Part shown: one piece after another, positions 55,043-64,000 of the stretch
Layout of the letters: each line of letters begins with the position of its first letter
Position numbering within the stretch: the stretch's first letter is position 1
Source: Sphingomonas sp.
GTDB lineage: Bacteria; Pseudomonadota; Alphaproteobacteria; Sphingomonadales; Sphingomonadaceae
Reading direction: 5' to 3'
Length of the DNA stretch: 64,000 nt
Assembly (NCBI RefSeq): GCF_019635515.1
Contig: NZ_JAHBZI010000001.1
Span: 1,550,001 to 1,614,000, forward strand
Made by a program: the position numbers and the translations under genes
Notes under the pieces: model-generated
Database searches by the model: none
What the model was told of the DNA's origin: nothing
The model's input: only the letters and a program-made list of their open reading frames with translations

Positions 55043-57291
55043 GATTTGGATTTTCCAGTACGCGTTAGAACTGCGGGGCGCGGATCGGCGCTGTCATCGT
55101 CGGGCGTGTCGGCCATGTTCGCCAGCAGATCGGTGTCGAAGCAGATGGTGACGCAGGTGCCGCCGCCGGGCCGGTCCGAGAAGGCGATGGTGCCGAAATG
55201 CTCCTCGACGATCTTCTTGACGATGGCGAGGCCGAGGCCGGTGCCGCCGGAACGTGTCGTCATATACGGCTCGACGATGCGGTTGCGCTCGACCGGCAGG
55301 CCCACGCCATTGTCGGCAAGCGTCAGGAGCACGCGGTGATCGCTGCCATGCTCGATGGTCATGTGGACATGGCCCTGGGGCAGCGCCTCCCCTTCCCCGC
55401 GTCCCTCGATCGCCTCGACGGCGTTCTTGACGACATTGGTCAGCGCCTGGCCGATCTGGCGGCGGTCGCAGATGATCGTCGGCGCGGGGTCAGGGGCGTC
55501 GAGCTCGAAGTGGATCGTCGGGTGGGCGACTTCGTGGAGGAACATCGCCTGGCGGGCGATATCGAGCAGCGACTCTTGCCGGAACAGCGGTTTGGGCATC
55601 CGCGCGAAGGACGAGAACTCATCGACCATCCGCCGCAGATCGCCGACCTGGCGGACGATCGTGCCGGTCAGCTTGGCGAAGGTGCCGTCATCGCTCTCGA
55701 TCTTCTTGCCGTAACGGCGCTGGAGGCGCTCGGCGGCGAGCTGGATCGGGGTGAGCGGGTTCTTGATCTCGTGGGCGATGCGGCGGGCGACGTCGGACCA
55801 GGCGGCGCGGCGCTGGTCGTTCAATTGCTGGGTGATGTCGTCGAAGGTGAGCACCTGCCCGGCTTCGTCGCGGGTGATCTTGACCGCGAGGGTCAGCGCC
55901 TCGCCGCCGGTGGTGATCTGCACCACGGCCTCGCGCTCGTCGCCGTCGAGCATCGCGTCGAGCTCGGGGGCGATCCGCTTGAGCTTGCGACCGACCGGAT
56001 CCTCGTCGCCCTGACGCAGCAACGCGCGCGCGGGCGCGTTGATCAGCCGCACCCTGCGGTCCGCCGCGATCGAGATGACTCCCGCCGATACGCCGGACAT
56101 CACGGCCTCGATCAGCGCGCGGCGGCTCTCGAGCTGGGCATTTGCGGTCACGAGTTCGGTGCGCTGGTCTTCCAGCCGACCGGTCATGCTGTTGAACGCG
56201 CGCGCCAGCGTGGCGATCTCGTCCTGCGCCTTGGGTTCGGGCACGCGCACTGCGAGATCGCCCCCCGCGACGCCCCGCGCCGCGCCGACAAGTTCGCTGA
56301 TCGGCCGCACCAACCGGTCGGCCACGGTGATCGCCACCCAAACCGCCGCGCCGACGATCAGCAGCGACAATAATAGCAACGCGCCGTTGAACTGGAGCTG
56401 GAGCGAGCGTGAGCGCTGGACGAGTGCGCGATAGTCGGCAAGCACCGCCTGCGCGCGCCGCGTTTGCTGGCTCATCTCGCCCACGTTTGAGAGGCGCCCG
56501 GCATAGACGTAGAGATTGTCCGCTCCCGGCAGCTGCGCGATCGAGCGGATGCGGTCGCCCGAGGCGATCGTCGAGGACTGGTGCTCGGCTTTGATCTTGG
56601 CGAGCAGGCCCGGATCGATCTCCTTGGCGAGATCGCGCTCATAGGGATTGACCAGCGCGACGGTGTCGATGGAGCCATTGGGCTGGACCGTGAAGATCAC
56701 CGCCTCGCTGAGGCTGCGGTAATAGACCTGTCGTGCGAAAAACTCACGGAACGCCAGACTGTCGATCGGCGCGTCACGCAACCCGGCGGCGAGATCGCCC
56801 GACATCGCGGTCGTATGATTGCCGACGTCGGCGAGAAGCTGCTGATAGGAGGATTGCGCGAGCGAGCTGGCATTTTCGAGCATCCCGCGCGCCCGGTCGG
56901 AGAACCAGAATTCGACGCCATACTGAAAGAGCAGCGACGAGACGACGGTAACGAGCAGCACCGGTACTGCGGCCAGCACGGAGAAGATCGCGACCAGCCG
57001 GACGTGAAGGCCGCTCCCTCCGCCCATACCCGCCCGCGCCGAGCGGCTGCGCGCGATCCGGCGCCCGATCAGCACGAGCAGCGCGCCGCCGGGTAGCAGG
57101 TTCGCGATCAGCAGCAGCGCGACGATCGGCGGGGTGAGCAGGCGCGGGCCGCTCTCGCCTGTGATGGTGAAATAGGTGACTGCGGCGAAGGTGATCGCTA
57201 ACGCGATGACCCCGAGCTCGACGACCGGCGTCACGCCAAAGCGCCGCTTGCGCGGCGCGGTTTCGGCTATCGGCTCGGAAACGGCATCCAT
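55039..57291 (-). CDS. ntrY: Nitrogen-regulation sensor histidine kinase NtrY
   Basis: A membrane sensor kinase of 750 residues. Four membrane segments occur (near VTPVVELGVIALAITFAAVTY, PPIVALLLIANLLPG, AIFSVLAAVPVLLVTVVSS, and FNGALLLLSLLIVGAAVWVAI) with a periplasmic sensor between the third and fourth, then HAMP, PAS, HisKA with the phospho-His in [16 protein letters not shown], and an HATPase with NAVEAIEG and GGTGLGLAIVKK. It phosphorylates NtrX and may read envelope or redox signals as well as nitrogen status. The start at 57291 avoids a 13-residue extension lacking a ribosome site. Confidence 0.95.
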   Translation of the reverse strand: MDAVSEPIAETAPRKRRFGVTPVVELGVIALAITFAAVTYFTITGESGPRLLTPPIVALLLIANLLPGGALLVLIGRRIARSRSARAGMGGGSGLHVRLVAIFSVLAAVPVLLVTVVSSLLFQYGVEFWFSDRARGMLENASSLAQSSYQQLLADVGNHTTAMSGDLAAGLRDAPIDSLAFREFFARQVYYRSLSEAVIFTVQPNGSIDTVALVNPYERDLAKEIDPGLLAKIKAEHQSSTIASGDRIRSIAQLPGADNLYVYAGRLSNVGEMSQQTRRAQAVLADYRALVQRSRSLQLQFNGALLLLSLLIVGAAVWVAITVADRLVRPISELVGAARGVAGGDLAVRVPEPKAQDEIATLARAFNSMTGRLEDQRTELVTANAQLESRRALIEAVMSGVSAGVISIAADRRVRLINAPARALLRQGDEDPVGRKLKRIAPELDAMLDGDEREAVVQITTGGEALTLAVKITRDEAGQVLTFDDITQQLNDQRRAAWSDVARRIAHEIKNPLTPIQLAAERLQRRYGKKIESDDGTFAKLTGTIVRQVGDLRRMVDEFSSFARMPKPLFRQESLLDIARQAMFLHEVAHPTIHFELDAPDPAPTIICDRRQIGQALTNVVKNAVEAIEGRGEGEALPQGHVHMTIEHGSDHRVLLTLADNGVGLPVERNRIVEPYMTTRSGGTGLGLAIVKKIVEEHFGTIAFSDRPGGGTCVTICFDTDLLANMADTPDDDSADPRPAVLTRTGKSKS

Positions 57292-57350
57292 CGTTGCCGG
57301 GTTACAACAAGAATGTGGCCGAAAGAACACACAATTTTGGGCAACTGTCG

Positions 57351-58796
57351 CTAATCGGCACCATTCGGGCGATTTCCAGTCGCGTCGATCCCCAACGTGT
57401 CGAGCCGCTTGCGCAGCGTGTTGCGGTTGATCCCCAGCGCGCGTGCTGCGCGGAGCTGGTTGTGCTGGTGGCGCGCCAGCATCGCTTCGATCAGCGGGCG
57501 TTCGACCTCACCGATGATGCGATCGTAAAGCGTGCCGTCATCGAGGGCGCGCGGCTCGTCAATGGCGATCCGCTCCAGCCGGGCGCGGACGGCGGCTTCG
57601 ATGCCCGCGTCGCCGGGTATCGCCTGGCCCTGGCTCGCCTCGCCCAGCGCGCGGCGGATGCCGTCCGCGTCGATCCATTCGTCGCGGCTGAGCGCGGCGA
57701 TGCGGCGCATGAGGTTTTCGAGTTCGCGAACATTGCCGGGCCAGTCATAGCCTTCGAGCACCGCCACCGCCGCGGCATCAAGCTGTTTGCGGGGCAGACC
57801 CTCCTCGGCAGCGCGATCGAGGAAGTGACGGGCGAGCAGCGGCACGTCCTGACGGCGTTCGCGCAAGCTCGGCAGCGCCACCGGCACGACATTGAGGCGG
57901 TAGAACAAATCCTCGCGGAACTGCCCGGTCTGGACCAGCGCGCCCAGATCCTTGTTGGTCGCGGCGACGATGCGGACATCGGCCTTGATCGTGCGCGCGC
58001 CGCCGACGGTGGTGAACTCGCCCGATTGCAGTACGCGCAGCAGCCGCGTCTGGGCATCCATCGGCATGTCGCCGATCTCGTCGAGGAAGAGGGTGCCGCC
58101 CGCCGCCTGCTCGAACTTGCCGGCGACGCGGGTGGCCGCGCCGGTGAAGGCGCCGCGCTCATGGCCGAACAGTTCGGCTTCGATCAGCTCGCGTGGGATC
58201 GCGGCCATGTTGAGCGCCACGAACGGTGCCCGGCGGCGCGGCCCGAGATCATGGATCGCCTTGGCCACCAGCTCCTTGCCGGTACCGCTCTCGCCCATCA
58301 CCAGCACGGTCAGGTCGTTCGAGACCACGCGGGCGATGACCCGGTATACCTCCTGCATCGCCGGCGAGCGGCCGATCAGCGAGCCGCCGGCACCGACATC
58401 CTCGGGCGTATCGATCGGACCGCGCCGGCCTTTGGCGATCGCGCCGCGCACCGCATTCGACAGCACATCGAGATCGAACGGCTTGGGGAGATAATCGAAT
58501 GCGCCGACTTCGGTGGCGCGCACAGCGGTCGCCAGCGTGTTCTGCGCGGAGAAGACGATCACCGGCAGGGCGGGATGCTCGGCCATCAGCGAAGCGACGA
58601 GATCGAGGCCGTTGCCATCGGGCAGCACGACATCGGTGACCAGCACATCGGGCAGCCCGGCCGCCAGGATGCGGTGGAGATCGCCGATGCTCGCGGCGGT
58701 GGTGACGGCATGACCCTCGCGCTTCAGCGCCGCGGCGACGACGGTGCGGATCGCGGCGTCGTCATCGACGACAAGGACGGTGCCGGGCGCGGTCAA
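57351..58796 (-). CDS. ntrC: Nitrogen regulation protein NtrC (NRI)
   Basis: A sigma-54-dependent activator of nitrogen assimilation genes. 481 residues: receiver domain (Asp55), AAA+ domain with Walker A GESGTGKE (168-175), the sigma-54 loop GAFTGA (215-220) and [12 protein letters not shown], and a Fis-type C-terminal DNA-binding domain (LRAARALGINRNTLRKRLDTLG). The contrast with NtrX, which lacks GAFTGA, is clear. Its start overlaps the ntrB stop (ATGA). Confidence 0.96.
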   Translation of the reverse strand: MTAPGTVLVVDDDAAIRTVVAAALKREGHAVTTAASIGDLHRILAAGLPDVLVTDVVLPDGNGLDLVASLMAEHPALPVIVFSAQNTLATAVRATEVGAFDYLPKPFDLDVLSNAVRGAIAKGRRGPIDTPEDVGAGGSLIGRSPAMQEVYRVIARVVSNDLTVLVMGESGTGKELVAKAIHDLGPRRRAPFVALNMAAIPRELIEAELFGHERGAFTGAATRVAGKFEQAAGGTLFLDEIGDMPMDAQTRLLRVLQSGEFTTVGGARTIKADVRIVAATNKDLGALVQTGQFREDLFYRLNVVPVALPSLRERRQDVPLLARHFLDRAAEEGLPRKQLDAAAVAVLEGYDWPGNVRELENLMRRIAALSRDEWIDADGIRRALGEASQGQAIPGDAGIEAAVRARLERIAIDEPRALDDGTLYDRIIGEVERPLIEAMLARHQHNQLRAARALGINRNTLRKRLDTLGIDATGNRPNGAD

Positions 58797-59887
58797 GCGG
58801 CCCTCGGCATCAGGATGCGGAACACCGTCACTGGCTCGCGTTCCCGGTCGAATTCGCGGGCATATTGGATGATCCCTCCCTGATCGCGCACCAGTTTCTC
58901 CACGAGCGGCAGCCCCAGCCCCTTCCCTTCCGGCTTGCCCGATACGAACGGCTCGAAGAGATGCTCGGCAATGTCTTCCGGAGCGCCGGGGCCGTTATCG
59001 ATGACGAGGATCTCGATCGGCAGCGGCTGGCGCGGGCGGCCGGGGCCGGCACTGACCGACATGCCGTGGCGATAGGCGGTCGCCAGCGTGATGCGCGGCT
59101 GGGCGAGCCCGGCCAGTGCCTCGGCGGCGTTCTTGAGCAGGTTGACCAGCACCTGCTGGAATGCGTGCGGATCGACCATCACCGCCGGGAGCGATGGATC
59201 GAACAGTTCCTCGATCACCATGCCGCGCGCGAACCCCGCCAGCGCCACCTTCCGTGCATGATCGAGCAGCGGATAGACGTTGGTCGGCTCGAGCTTCAGA
59301 GGGCGGGTGTCGGTGAAATCCTCCATCCGGTCGATCAATGCGACGATGCGGTCGACTTCGGTGGTGATCAGCCCGGTTAGTTCGCTATCCTCGCCGCTGC
59401 TGGCCAGCAATTGCGCGGCACCGCGGATGCCCGACAGCGGATTCTTGATCTCGTGCGCCAGCATCGCCGCCGCGCCGACTGCCGCGCGTGATCCGGCGGT
59501 GCGATCGGTGACGCGGCGTGCCTGTGGGGCATGGTGCAGCGTCAGGATGCGCCAGCCGGGGCGATCCGCGATCTCGCTTTCGACGAGATCGACGCGGATG
59601 CGGGAGCCCCGCACCGCTTCTATCTCGATATCGAAAGCGGAGAACCCATGGCCGTCGCGGCGATCGGCATAGTCCGGCGGCGGCAGGAACACGGTATCAT
59701 AAGGCTGCCCGGCCATCGCGCTTTCGCTATGATTGAGCATCAATTCGCACGCGGGATTGGCATGCGCTATGCGGCCGTCGGGATCGATCACCAGCACCGC
59801 GACTGGCAATGCGCCGAACAGCTCGGCGAAACCCGGGCTTTTATCTTGCAGCGGATCGGCCCTCAGGCCGCTTCGCGCGAGCGCCAT
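58793..59887 (-). CDS. ntrB: Nitrogen regulation sensor kinase NtrB (NRII)
   Basis: A soluble kinase/phosphatase of 364 residues that acts on NtrC under PII control. An N-terminal PAS domain ([21 protein letters not shown]), the HisKA box [20 protein letters not shown] with the phospho-His, and HATPase motifs [10 protein letters not shown] and [15 protein letters not shown] are visible. No membrane segment. Its start lies inside the 3' end of dusB (25-base overlap), so the operon is dusB-ntrB-ntrC-ntrY-ntrX. Confidence 0.96.
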   Translation of the reverse strand: MALARSGLRADPLQDKSPGFAELFGALPVAVLVIDPDGRIAHANPACELMLNHSESAMAGQPYDTVFLPPPDYADRRDGHGFSAFDIEIEAVRGSRIRVDLVESEIADRPGWRILTLHHAPQARRVTDRTAGSRAAVGAAAMLAHEIKNPLSGIRGAAQLLASSGEDSELTGLITTEVDRIVALIDRMEDFTDTRPLKLEPTNVYPLLDHARKVALAGFARGMVIEELFDPSLPAVMVDPHAFQQVLVNLLKNAAEALAGLAQPRITLATAYRHGMSVSAGPGRPRQPLPIEILVIDNGPGAPEDIAEHLFEPFVSGKPEGKGLGLPLVEKLVRDQGGIIQYAREFDREREPVTVFRILMPRAA

Positions 59888-60861
59888 GGTGCGTAGAATT
59901 CGTCGAGCATCTCCAGCACCCGTTTGGGATCCGAGATCTTGTTGACGTTGTTGCGGAACTCGGCCGAACCATGGATGCCCTTGGTGTACCAGCCGATATG
60001 CTTGCGCATCATGTTGACGCCGACCTCGTCACCATAATGTGCGAGGGTGTCGAGATAATGCTCCAGGATCACGCGATATTGTTCTTCGAGTGAGGGGTCG
60101 GGGCACTCCTCCTTGCCGCCGAGCGCGTCCATCACCTGGCGCAGGAACCACGGCTTGCCATAGGCGCCGCGCCCGATCATCACGCCGTCCGCGCCCGACT
60201 GGCGCAGCGCCTCGCGCGCATCCTCGATGGTGTTGATGTCGCCGTTGGCGATGACCGGCAGCGAGACCGCGTCCTTGACCTTGCGGATGAAGGCCCAGTC
60301 GGCCGAGCCCTTGTACATCTGATTGCGCGTGCGGCCGTGGACGGTGATCATCTTGGCGCCGATATCCTCGGCGATGCGGGCAAGCTCGGGCGCGTTGAGG
60401 CTGTCATGGCACCAGCCCATCCGCATCTTGACGGTGACGGGGACGCTCACGGCTTTCACACACGCCTCGATCAGCGCCGCCGCCAGCTTGAGGTCGCGCA
60501 TCAGCGCCGAGCCTGCATCGCCGCTGGTGACCTTGCGGACCGGGCAGCCCATATTGATGTCGACGATCGCCGCGCCGCGATCCTCGCTCAGCTTGGCGGC
60601 TTCGGCCATTTCATGCGGGGTGCAGCCGACAAGCTGCATCGAAACCGGATCCTCGATCGGATCCCAGGCGAATTTCTGGAGCGACTGGCGTGTCTCGCGG
60701 ATCGCCGCCTGGCTGGCGACCATCTCGGTGACGTTGAGGCCCGAGCCGTATTTACGGACGACGCGGCGGAACGGCAGGTCGGTGACGCCCGTCATCGGCG
60801 CGAGCAGCACCGGCTGATCGATCCGCACGGGACCGATCTGGATGGGAACGAGTGAGCGCAT
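59863..60861 (-). CDS. dusB: tRNA-dihydrouridine synthase DusB
   Basis: An FMN-dependent enzyme reducing uridines in tRNA. 332 residues from the ATG at 60861: [26 protein letters not shown] with the catalytic Cys, MRMGW and VHGRTR, and [13 protein letters not shown], all of the Dus family. This is the nifR3 gene that leads the ntr operon in alphaproteobacteria. The longer frame to 60915 lacks a ribosome site and overlaps the ispDF upstream region. Confidence 0.96.
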   Translation of the reverse strand: MRSLVPIQIGPVRIDQPVLLAPMTGVTDLPFRRVVRKYGSGLNVTEMVASQAAIRETRQSLQKFAWDPIEDPVSMQLVGCTPHEMAEAAKLSEDRGAAIVDINMGCPVRKVTSGDAGSALMRDLKLAAALIEACVKAVSVPVTVKMRMGWCHDSLNAPELARIAEDIGAKMITVHGRTRNQMYKGSADWAFIRKVKDAVSLPVIANGDINTIEDAREALRQSGADGVMIGRGAYGKPWFLRQVMDALGGKEECPDPSLEEQYRVILEHYLDTLAHYGDEVGVNMMRKHIGWYTKGIHGSAEFRNNVNKISDPKRVLEMLDEFYAPWRSREAA

Positions 60862-60944
60862 GATCTGCCTGAAAAATAGGCACGAGCGCCTATCCGCACA
60901 AGCGGTGATTGGCAAGCCCGGTGTCCCGCGCTAGCGCGGCGGGC

Positions 60945-62072
60945 ATGAAGACCGCCGCCATCATCGTCGCCGCCGGGAGCGGAACGCGTGCCGGTGGCGG
61001 CATCCCCAAGCAATTTGCGATGCTGGCGGGCAAGCCGATGCTGGCGCACAGCTTTGCGGCTTTCTCCAGCCATCCGGCGATCGATGAAGTGCTGATTGTG
61101 ATCGGTGCGGGTCAGGAAGCGATGCTCGCGGACGCGCTGGGCGATGTGCGCTTCATCATCGGCGGAGTGACGCGGCGGGAATCGGTAGCCAATGGGCTCG
61201 CCGCGATCGAAGCCGAGCGGGTGCTGATCCACGACGCCGCCCGCCCCTTTCTGTCGCACGTGGTGATCGACCGGCTGCTGGCCGCGCTCGATACGCATAA
61301 GGGCGCAATTCCGGGGTTGCCGGTGGCGGACACGCTGGTCTCGACCGCCGGCGATGCGGTGTCGCGCGAGGGGCTGACGCGGGTGCAAACGCCACAGGCA
61401 TTCCTTGTCGAAACCATCCGCGCGGCGCATGCCGCGTGGCCCGAGGATCGCGAGGCGACCGACGACGCGCAGATGGTCCGCGCGCTGGGGCATGGTGTCG
61501 CGATTGTCGAAGGAGACGCTGCGCTGGAGAAGGTCACCCACCCCGCCGACTTTGCCGCAGCCGAAATGCGGCACTCCGCCAGCTTGCGCGTCCGCACCGC
61601 GCAGGGCTTCGACGTCCACCGCTTTGCCGAGGGCGAAGAATTGTGGCTGGGCGGCGTGCTGATCCCGCACACGCATGGGCTTTCCGGACATAGCGATGCC
61701 GATGTCGCACTCCACGCGATCACCGATGCGCTGCTCGGTACGATCGGCGCAGGCGATATCGGCACGCATTTCCCGCCGAGCGATCCGCAGTGGCGCGGCG
61801 TGCGTTCGGCCAGGTTTCTGGAACACGCCGCCGGGCTGGTCGCGGCGGAGGGCGGCGTGATCGACTTCGTCGATCTTACGGTGATCTGCGAGGCTCCCAA
61901 GGTCGGCCCGCACCGCGACGCAATCCGGGCGAGTATCGCCGCGATCCTCAAGCTGCCGGTAGCGCGGGTGAGCCTGAAAGCCACCACCACCGAGCGGCTC
62001 GGCTTTACCGGGCGCGGCGAAGGCATGGCGGCACAGGCGATCGCCACCGTTCGCCTGCCCGACACGAACTGA
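60945..62072 (+). CDS. ispDF: Bifunctional IspD/IspF enzyme of the MEP pathway
   Basis: A fusion of 375 residues: IspD (CTP + MEP to CDP-ME) in the first about 215 residues (AAIIVAAGSGTRAGGGIPKQF; VLIHDAARPFL), joined to IspF (MEcPP synthase) with GFDVHRFAEGEELWLGGVLIPH and GHSDADVALHAITDALLG. The fusion is typical of alphaproteobacteria. Together with dxr at 31224 it accounts for several MEP steps. ATG at 60945; an upstream TTG would add 12 residues. It is divergent from dusB. Confidence 0.97.
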   Translation: MKTAAIIVAAGSGTRAGGGIPKQFAMLAGKPMLAHSFAAFSSHPAIDEVLIVIGAGQEAMLADALGDVRFIIGGVTRRESVANGLAAIEAERVLIHDAARPFLSHVVIDRLLAALDTHKGAIPGLPVADTLVSTAGDAVSREGLTRVQTPQAFLVETIRAAHAAWPEDREATDDAQMVRALGHGVAIVEGDAALEKVTHPADFAAAEMRHSASLRVRTAQGFDVHRFAEGEELWLGGVLIPHTHGLSGHSDADVALHAITDALLGTIGAGDIGTHFPPSDPQWRGVRSARFLEHAAGLVAAEGGVIDFVDLTVICEAPKVGPHRDAIRASIAAILKLPVARVSLKATTTERLGFTGRGEGMAAQAIATVRLPDTN

Positions 62073-62112
62073 CTCGCCTAAGACACATTAGAGTGGCAGA
62101 GGCGCCAGCCTT

Positions 62113-62643
62113 ATGGACACGATTCTCCCGGCCAAGCTGATCGACATGGCGCGCAAGGTGCTGGAGGCCAATCGCGCGCTGGGCCGCCGCATCGCCGTTG
62201 CCGAAAGCTGCACCGGTGGGCTGGTCAGCGCCGCGCTCACTGAAATCGCGGGTTCGTCGGATGTGTTCGATGCCGGCTTCGTCACCTATTCGAACGAGGC
62301 CAAGCAGGAAGTGCTCAAGGTCAGCAGCGACGTGCTGGAGACGTTCGGGTCGGTCTCGATCGCGGTGGCGTGGAGCATGGCGCAGGGCGCGCTGCGCCGT
62401 TCGAATGCCGATGTCGCTGTGGCGATCACCGGCATCGCCGGCCCCGATGGCGGCAGCGAGAAGAAGCCGGTGGGTACCGTGGTGTTCGCGCAAGCCGTGC
62501 GCGGCGCCGATCCGCAGCACATCGTGGCGGACTCGCGCCAGCTGGAAAACAATGGCCGCGGCGGCGTTCGTCTTCAGGCGGCGTTGTGCGCGCTCGAACT
62601 GCTGATGCCGGGCGCGGCCGAGGAAGTGGAAGAGTCGGCGTAA
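62113..62643 (+). CDS. CinA family nicotinamide-nucleotide amidohydrolase
   Basis: A stand-alone CinA C-terminal domain of 176 residues (PncC-type), which converts nicotinamide mononucleotide to nicotinic acid mononucleotide. RRIAVAESCTGGLVSAALTEIAGSSDVFDAGFVTYSNEAK and VAITGIAGPDGGSEKKPVGTV are the typical motifs. The N-terminal molybdopterin-like domain of full CinA is absent. It follows ispDF after 40 bases. The last 70 bases overlap the tail of the RatA-like gene on the other strand. Confidence 0.92.
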   Translation: MDTILPAKLIDMARKVLEANRALGRRIAVAESCTGGLVSAALTEIAGSSDVFDAGFVTYSNEAKQEVLKVSSDVLETFGSVSIAVAWSMAQGALRRSNADVAVAITGIAGPDGGSEKKPVGTVVFAQAVRGADPQHIVADSRQLENNGRGGVRLQAALCALELLMPGAAEEVEESA

Positions 62644-63065
62644 AGCCTGGCGGCGCGCTCTTCGAAGGCTCCGATCATCTTGCGCAGCGCGCGATCAAAC
62701 ACCTGACCCGCCAGCATCTCGAACATTCGGCTCTTGAACGCGAAATCGACGCAGAAATCGACGAGTGTGCCGCCGTTCCCGTCCGGCCGGAACTTCCAGT
62801 CGTTGTTGAGGTGCTTGAGCGGCCCTTCGAGATAGTCCACGTGAATATGGCCGGGGCGCTGTTTTTCGACTTTCGAGGTGAAGGTCTCACGCAGCCCTTT
62901 GAAGCCGACGATGACGTCGGCGACCATCTCGGTCTCGCTGTTCGAGCGGACGCGGACGGCGGTGACCCAGGGCAGGAACTCGGCATAGCGCTCGACATCG
63001 GCGACCAGATCGAACATCTGCTCGGGAGTATAAGGTAACGCGCGGGTTTCCTGGTGTTTGGGCAA
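62574..63065 (-). CDS. RatA/COQ10-like START domain protein
   Basis: A polyketide cyclase/START-fold protein of 163 residues. ALPYTPEQMFDLVADVERYAEFLPWVTAVRV and a helix ending AFEERAARLY match the family that includes COQ10 (coenzyme Q chaperone) and E. coli RatA. The toxin label on the family is not evidence of toxicity; a ubiquinone-binding role is the likelier one in alphaproteobacteria. It starts next to the lipA stop and has a Ser/Ala-rich tail that lies in the overlap with the cinA-type gene. Confidence 0.88.
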   Translation of the reverse strand: MPKHQETRALPYTPEQMFDLVADVERYAEFLPWVTAVRVRSNSETEMVADVIVGFKGLRETFTSKVEKQRPGHIHVDYLEGPLKHLNNDWKFRPDGNGGTLVDFCVDFAFKSRMFEMLAGQVFDRALRKMIGAFEERAARLYADSSTSSAAPGISSSSAHNAA

Positions 63066-63992
63066 CTACGCCGTGACCTTCGTCAGCTTCGCCTCGCGAT
63101 TGGCGCGCATCTTCTCGAAATCGTCCCCGGCATGGTAGCTGGAGCGGGTCAGCGGCGAGGATGCGACGAGCAGGAAGCCCTTGGCACGGGCGATCGCGCC
63201 GTAGGAATTGAACGCTGCGGGCGTCACGAACTCCTGGACCTTGGCGTGGCGCGGGGTCGGCTGGAGATATTGGCCCATTGTCAGGAAATCGATGTCGGCC
63301 GAGCGCATATCGTCCATCACCTGATGGATTTCGAGCCGCTCCTCGCCTAGCCCGAGCATCACGCCCGATTTGGTGAAGATCGAAGGATCGAGCTTCTTGA
63401 CCGTCTCAAGCAGGCGCAGCGATGCGTAATAGCGCGCGCCGGGGCGGATGGTCGGGTAGAGCCTCGGCACCGTTTCGAGGTTATGGTTGTAGACATCGGG
63501 CCGTGCGGCGACGATCATCTCGACCGCCTGCTCATGCTTGTTGCGAAAGTCCGGGGTCAGGATCTCGATCGTCGTGGTCGGGTTCGACTTGCGGATCGCC
63601 TCGATCACCTTGACGAACTGTTTCGCGCCGCCATCCGGCAGGTCGTCGCGATCGACCGAGGTGATGACGATGTGGCTGAGGCCCATCTGCGCCGCGGCAT
63701 CGGCGACATTCTGGGGCTCCATCGGATCGACGGCGCGCGGCATGCCGGTCTTGACGTTGCAGAAGGCGCAGGCGCGGGTGCAGGTGTCGCCGAGGATCAT
63801 CACCGTCGCATGCTTCTTCGACCAGCATTCGCCGATATTCGGGCAGGCGGCTTCCTCGCAGACCGTGGTCAGGCTCTTCGATCGCATCAGCGCGCGCGTC
63901 GCGGCGAAGCCTTCCGAGGTGGGCGCCTTGACGCGAATCCAGTCGGGCTTGCGGACGCGTTCCGGGCGAGGCAGCGGCGAAATCTCGTTCAT
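63066..63992 (-). CDS. lipA: Lipoyl synthase
   Basis: A radical SAM enzyme that inserts two sulfur atoms into octanoyl-protein to make lipoyl groups for 2-oxoacid dehydrogenases. 308 residues: auxiliary cluster cysteines in [12 protein letters not shown], the radical SAM cysteines CTRACAFC (C-x3-C-x2-C), and the C-terminal [10 protein letters not shown]. The stop is followed directly by the RatA-like ATG, as in other alphaproteobacteria. The ATG at 63992 is near the window edge but the gene is complete. Confidence 0.97.
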   Translation of the reverse strand: MNEISPLPRPERVRKPDWIRVKAPTSEGFAATRALMRSKSLTTVCEEAACPNIGECWSKKHATVMILGDTCTRACAFCNVKTGMPRAVDPMEPQNVADAAAQMGLSHIVITSVDRDDLPDGGAKQFVKVIEAIRKSNPTTTIEILTPDFRNKHEQAVEMIVAARPDVYNHNLETVPRLYPTIRPGARYYASLRLLETVKKLDPSIFTKSGVMLGLGEERLEIHQVMDDMRSADIDFLTMGQYLQPTPRHAKVQEFVTPAAFNSYGAIARAKGFLLVASSPLTRSSYHAGDDFEKMRANREAKLTKVTA

Positions 63993-64000
63993 GCGCGCCA

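Noticed and set aside
62574..63065. RatA-like protein as a toxin of a toxin-antitoxin pair
   Set aside because: No antitoxin gene is paired with it; the START/COQ10 fold and lipA linkage point to a housekeeping, quinone-related role.

Overview
The window is a stretch of the core chromosome of a high-GC alphaproteobacterium of the order Sphingomonadales, most likely Sphingomonas or a close relative. The evidence is the gene order: cckA; recA-alaS-icd; rpsB-tsf-pyrH-frr-uppS-cdsA-dxr-rseP-bamA-ompH-fabZ; mltB/rlpA/dacC-holB-metG-tatD; dusB-ntrB-ntrC-ntrY-ntrX-hfq-hflX; ispDF-lipA. Other support comes from LexA sites of the alphaproteobacterial direct-repeat type (GTTC-N7-GTTC), a tandem-domain Hfq, and a bamA-fabZ locus without the lpx genes that usually sit there, which fits a sphingolipid rather than lipid A outer membrane. 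I saw no phage, insertion sequence, CRISPR array, rRNA or biosynthetic cluster.

Layout. 1-11 kb: the 3' part of the cell-cycle kinase CckA with a single-domain response regulator, a TPR protein, a MOSC protein, SOS-controlled recA, an esterase, a glutathione transferase, a dicarboxylate symporter, a large TPR protein and a Tat-exported M24 peptidase. 11-23 kb: two small envelope proteins, alaS, small secreted proteins, a CPA2 antiporter, an FAD monooxygenase, a composite palindromic repeat, an M28 peptidase, icd with a very clear terminator, and a phospholipid-type methyltransferase. 23-38 kb: psd-pssA, a small SOS-controlled membrane protein, then the long translation / isoprenoid / phospholipid / outer-membrane assembly run from rpsB to fabZ, followed by rpmE. 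Many of these genes overlap by 1-4 bases (GTGA, TGATG or TTGA junctions). A DUF4198 gene with a Fur-like site interrupts the run on the opposite strand. 38-50 kb: PilZ protein, FAD-linked lactate/glycolate-type dehydrogenase, tRNA-Ser(TGA), a peptidoglycan cluster (MltB, RlpA-like SPOR protein, PBP5-like carboxypeptidase), holB, a cystatin-like periplasmic protein, metG-tatD-MBL-aspartic protease, and mazG. 50-64 kb: a largely minus-strand block carrying DUF1254/DUF1214, hflX, double hfq, and the NtrX/Y/C/B nitrogen two-component systems with dusB, then ispDF, a CinA-type amidase, a RatA/COQ10-like START protein and lipA.

The most striking unannotated signal is at 24796-25153. A consensus-like promoter (TTGACA, 17-base spacer, CATAAA) has one LexA site inside its spacer and a second just upstream. 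It points at a 70-residue single-pass membrane protein, whose start is the first ATG of the predicted transcript. This is the architecture expected of an SOS-induced small membrane effector, by analogy with the Caulobacter division inhibitor SidA. Other items worth attention: an Hfq with two non-identical Sm domains, EF-hand-like calcium loops in both BamA and its neighbour OmpH, a periplasmic protein with the cystatin QVVAG motif, an NtrX without GAFTGA, an RlpA-like protein without its catalytic signature, and a dacC-holB junction without tmk.
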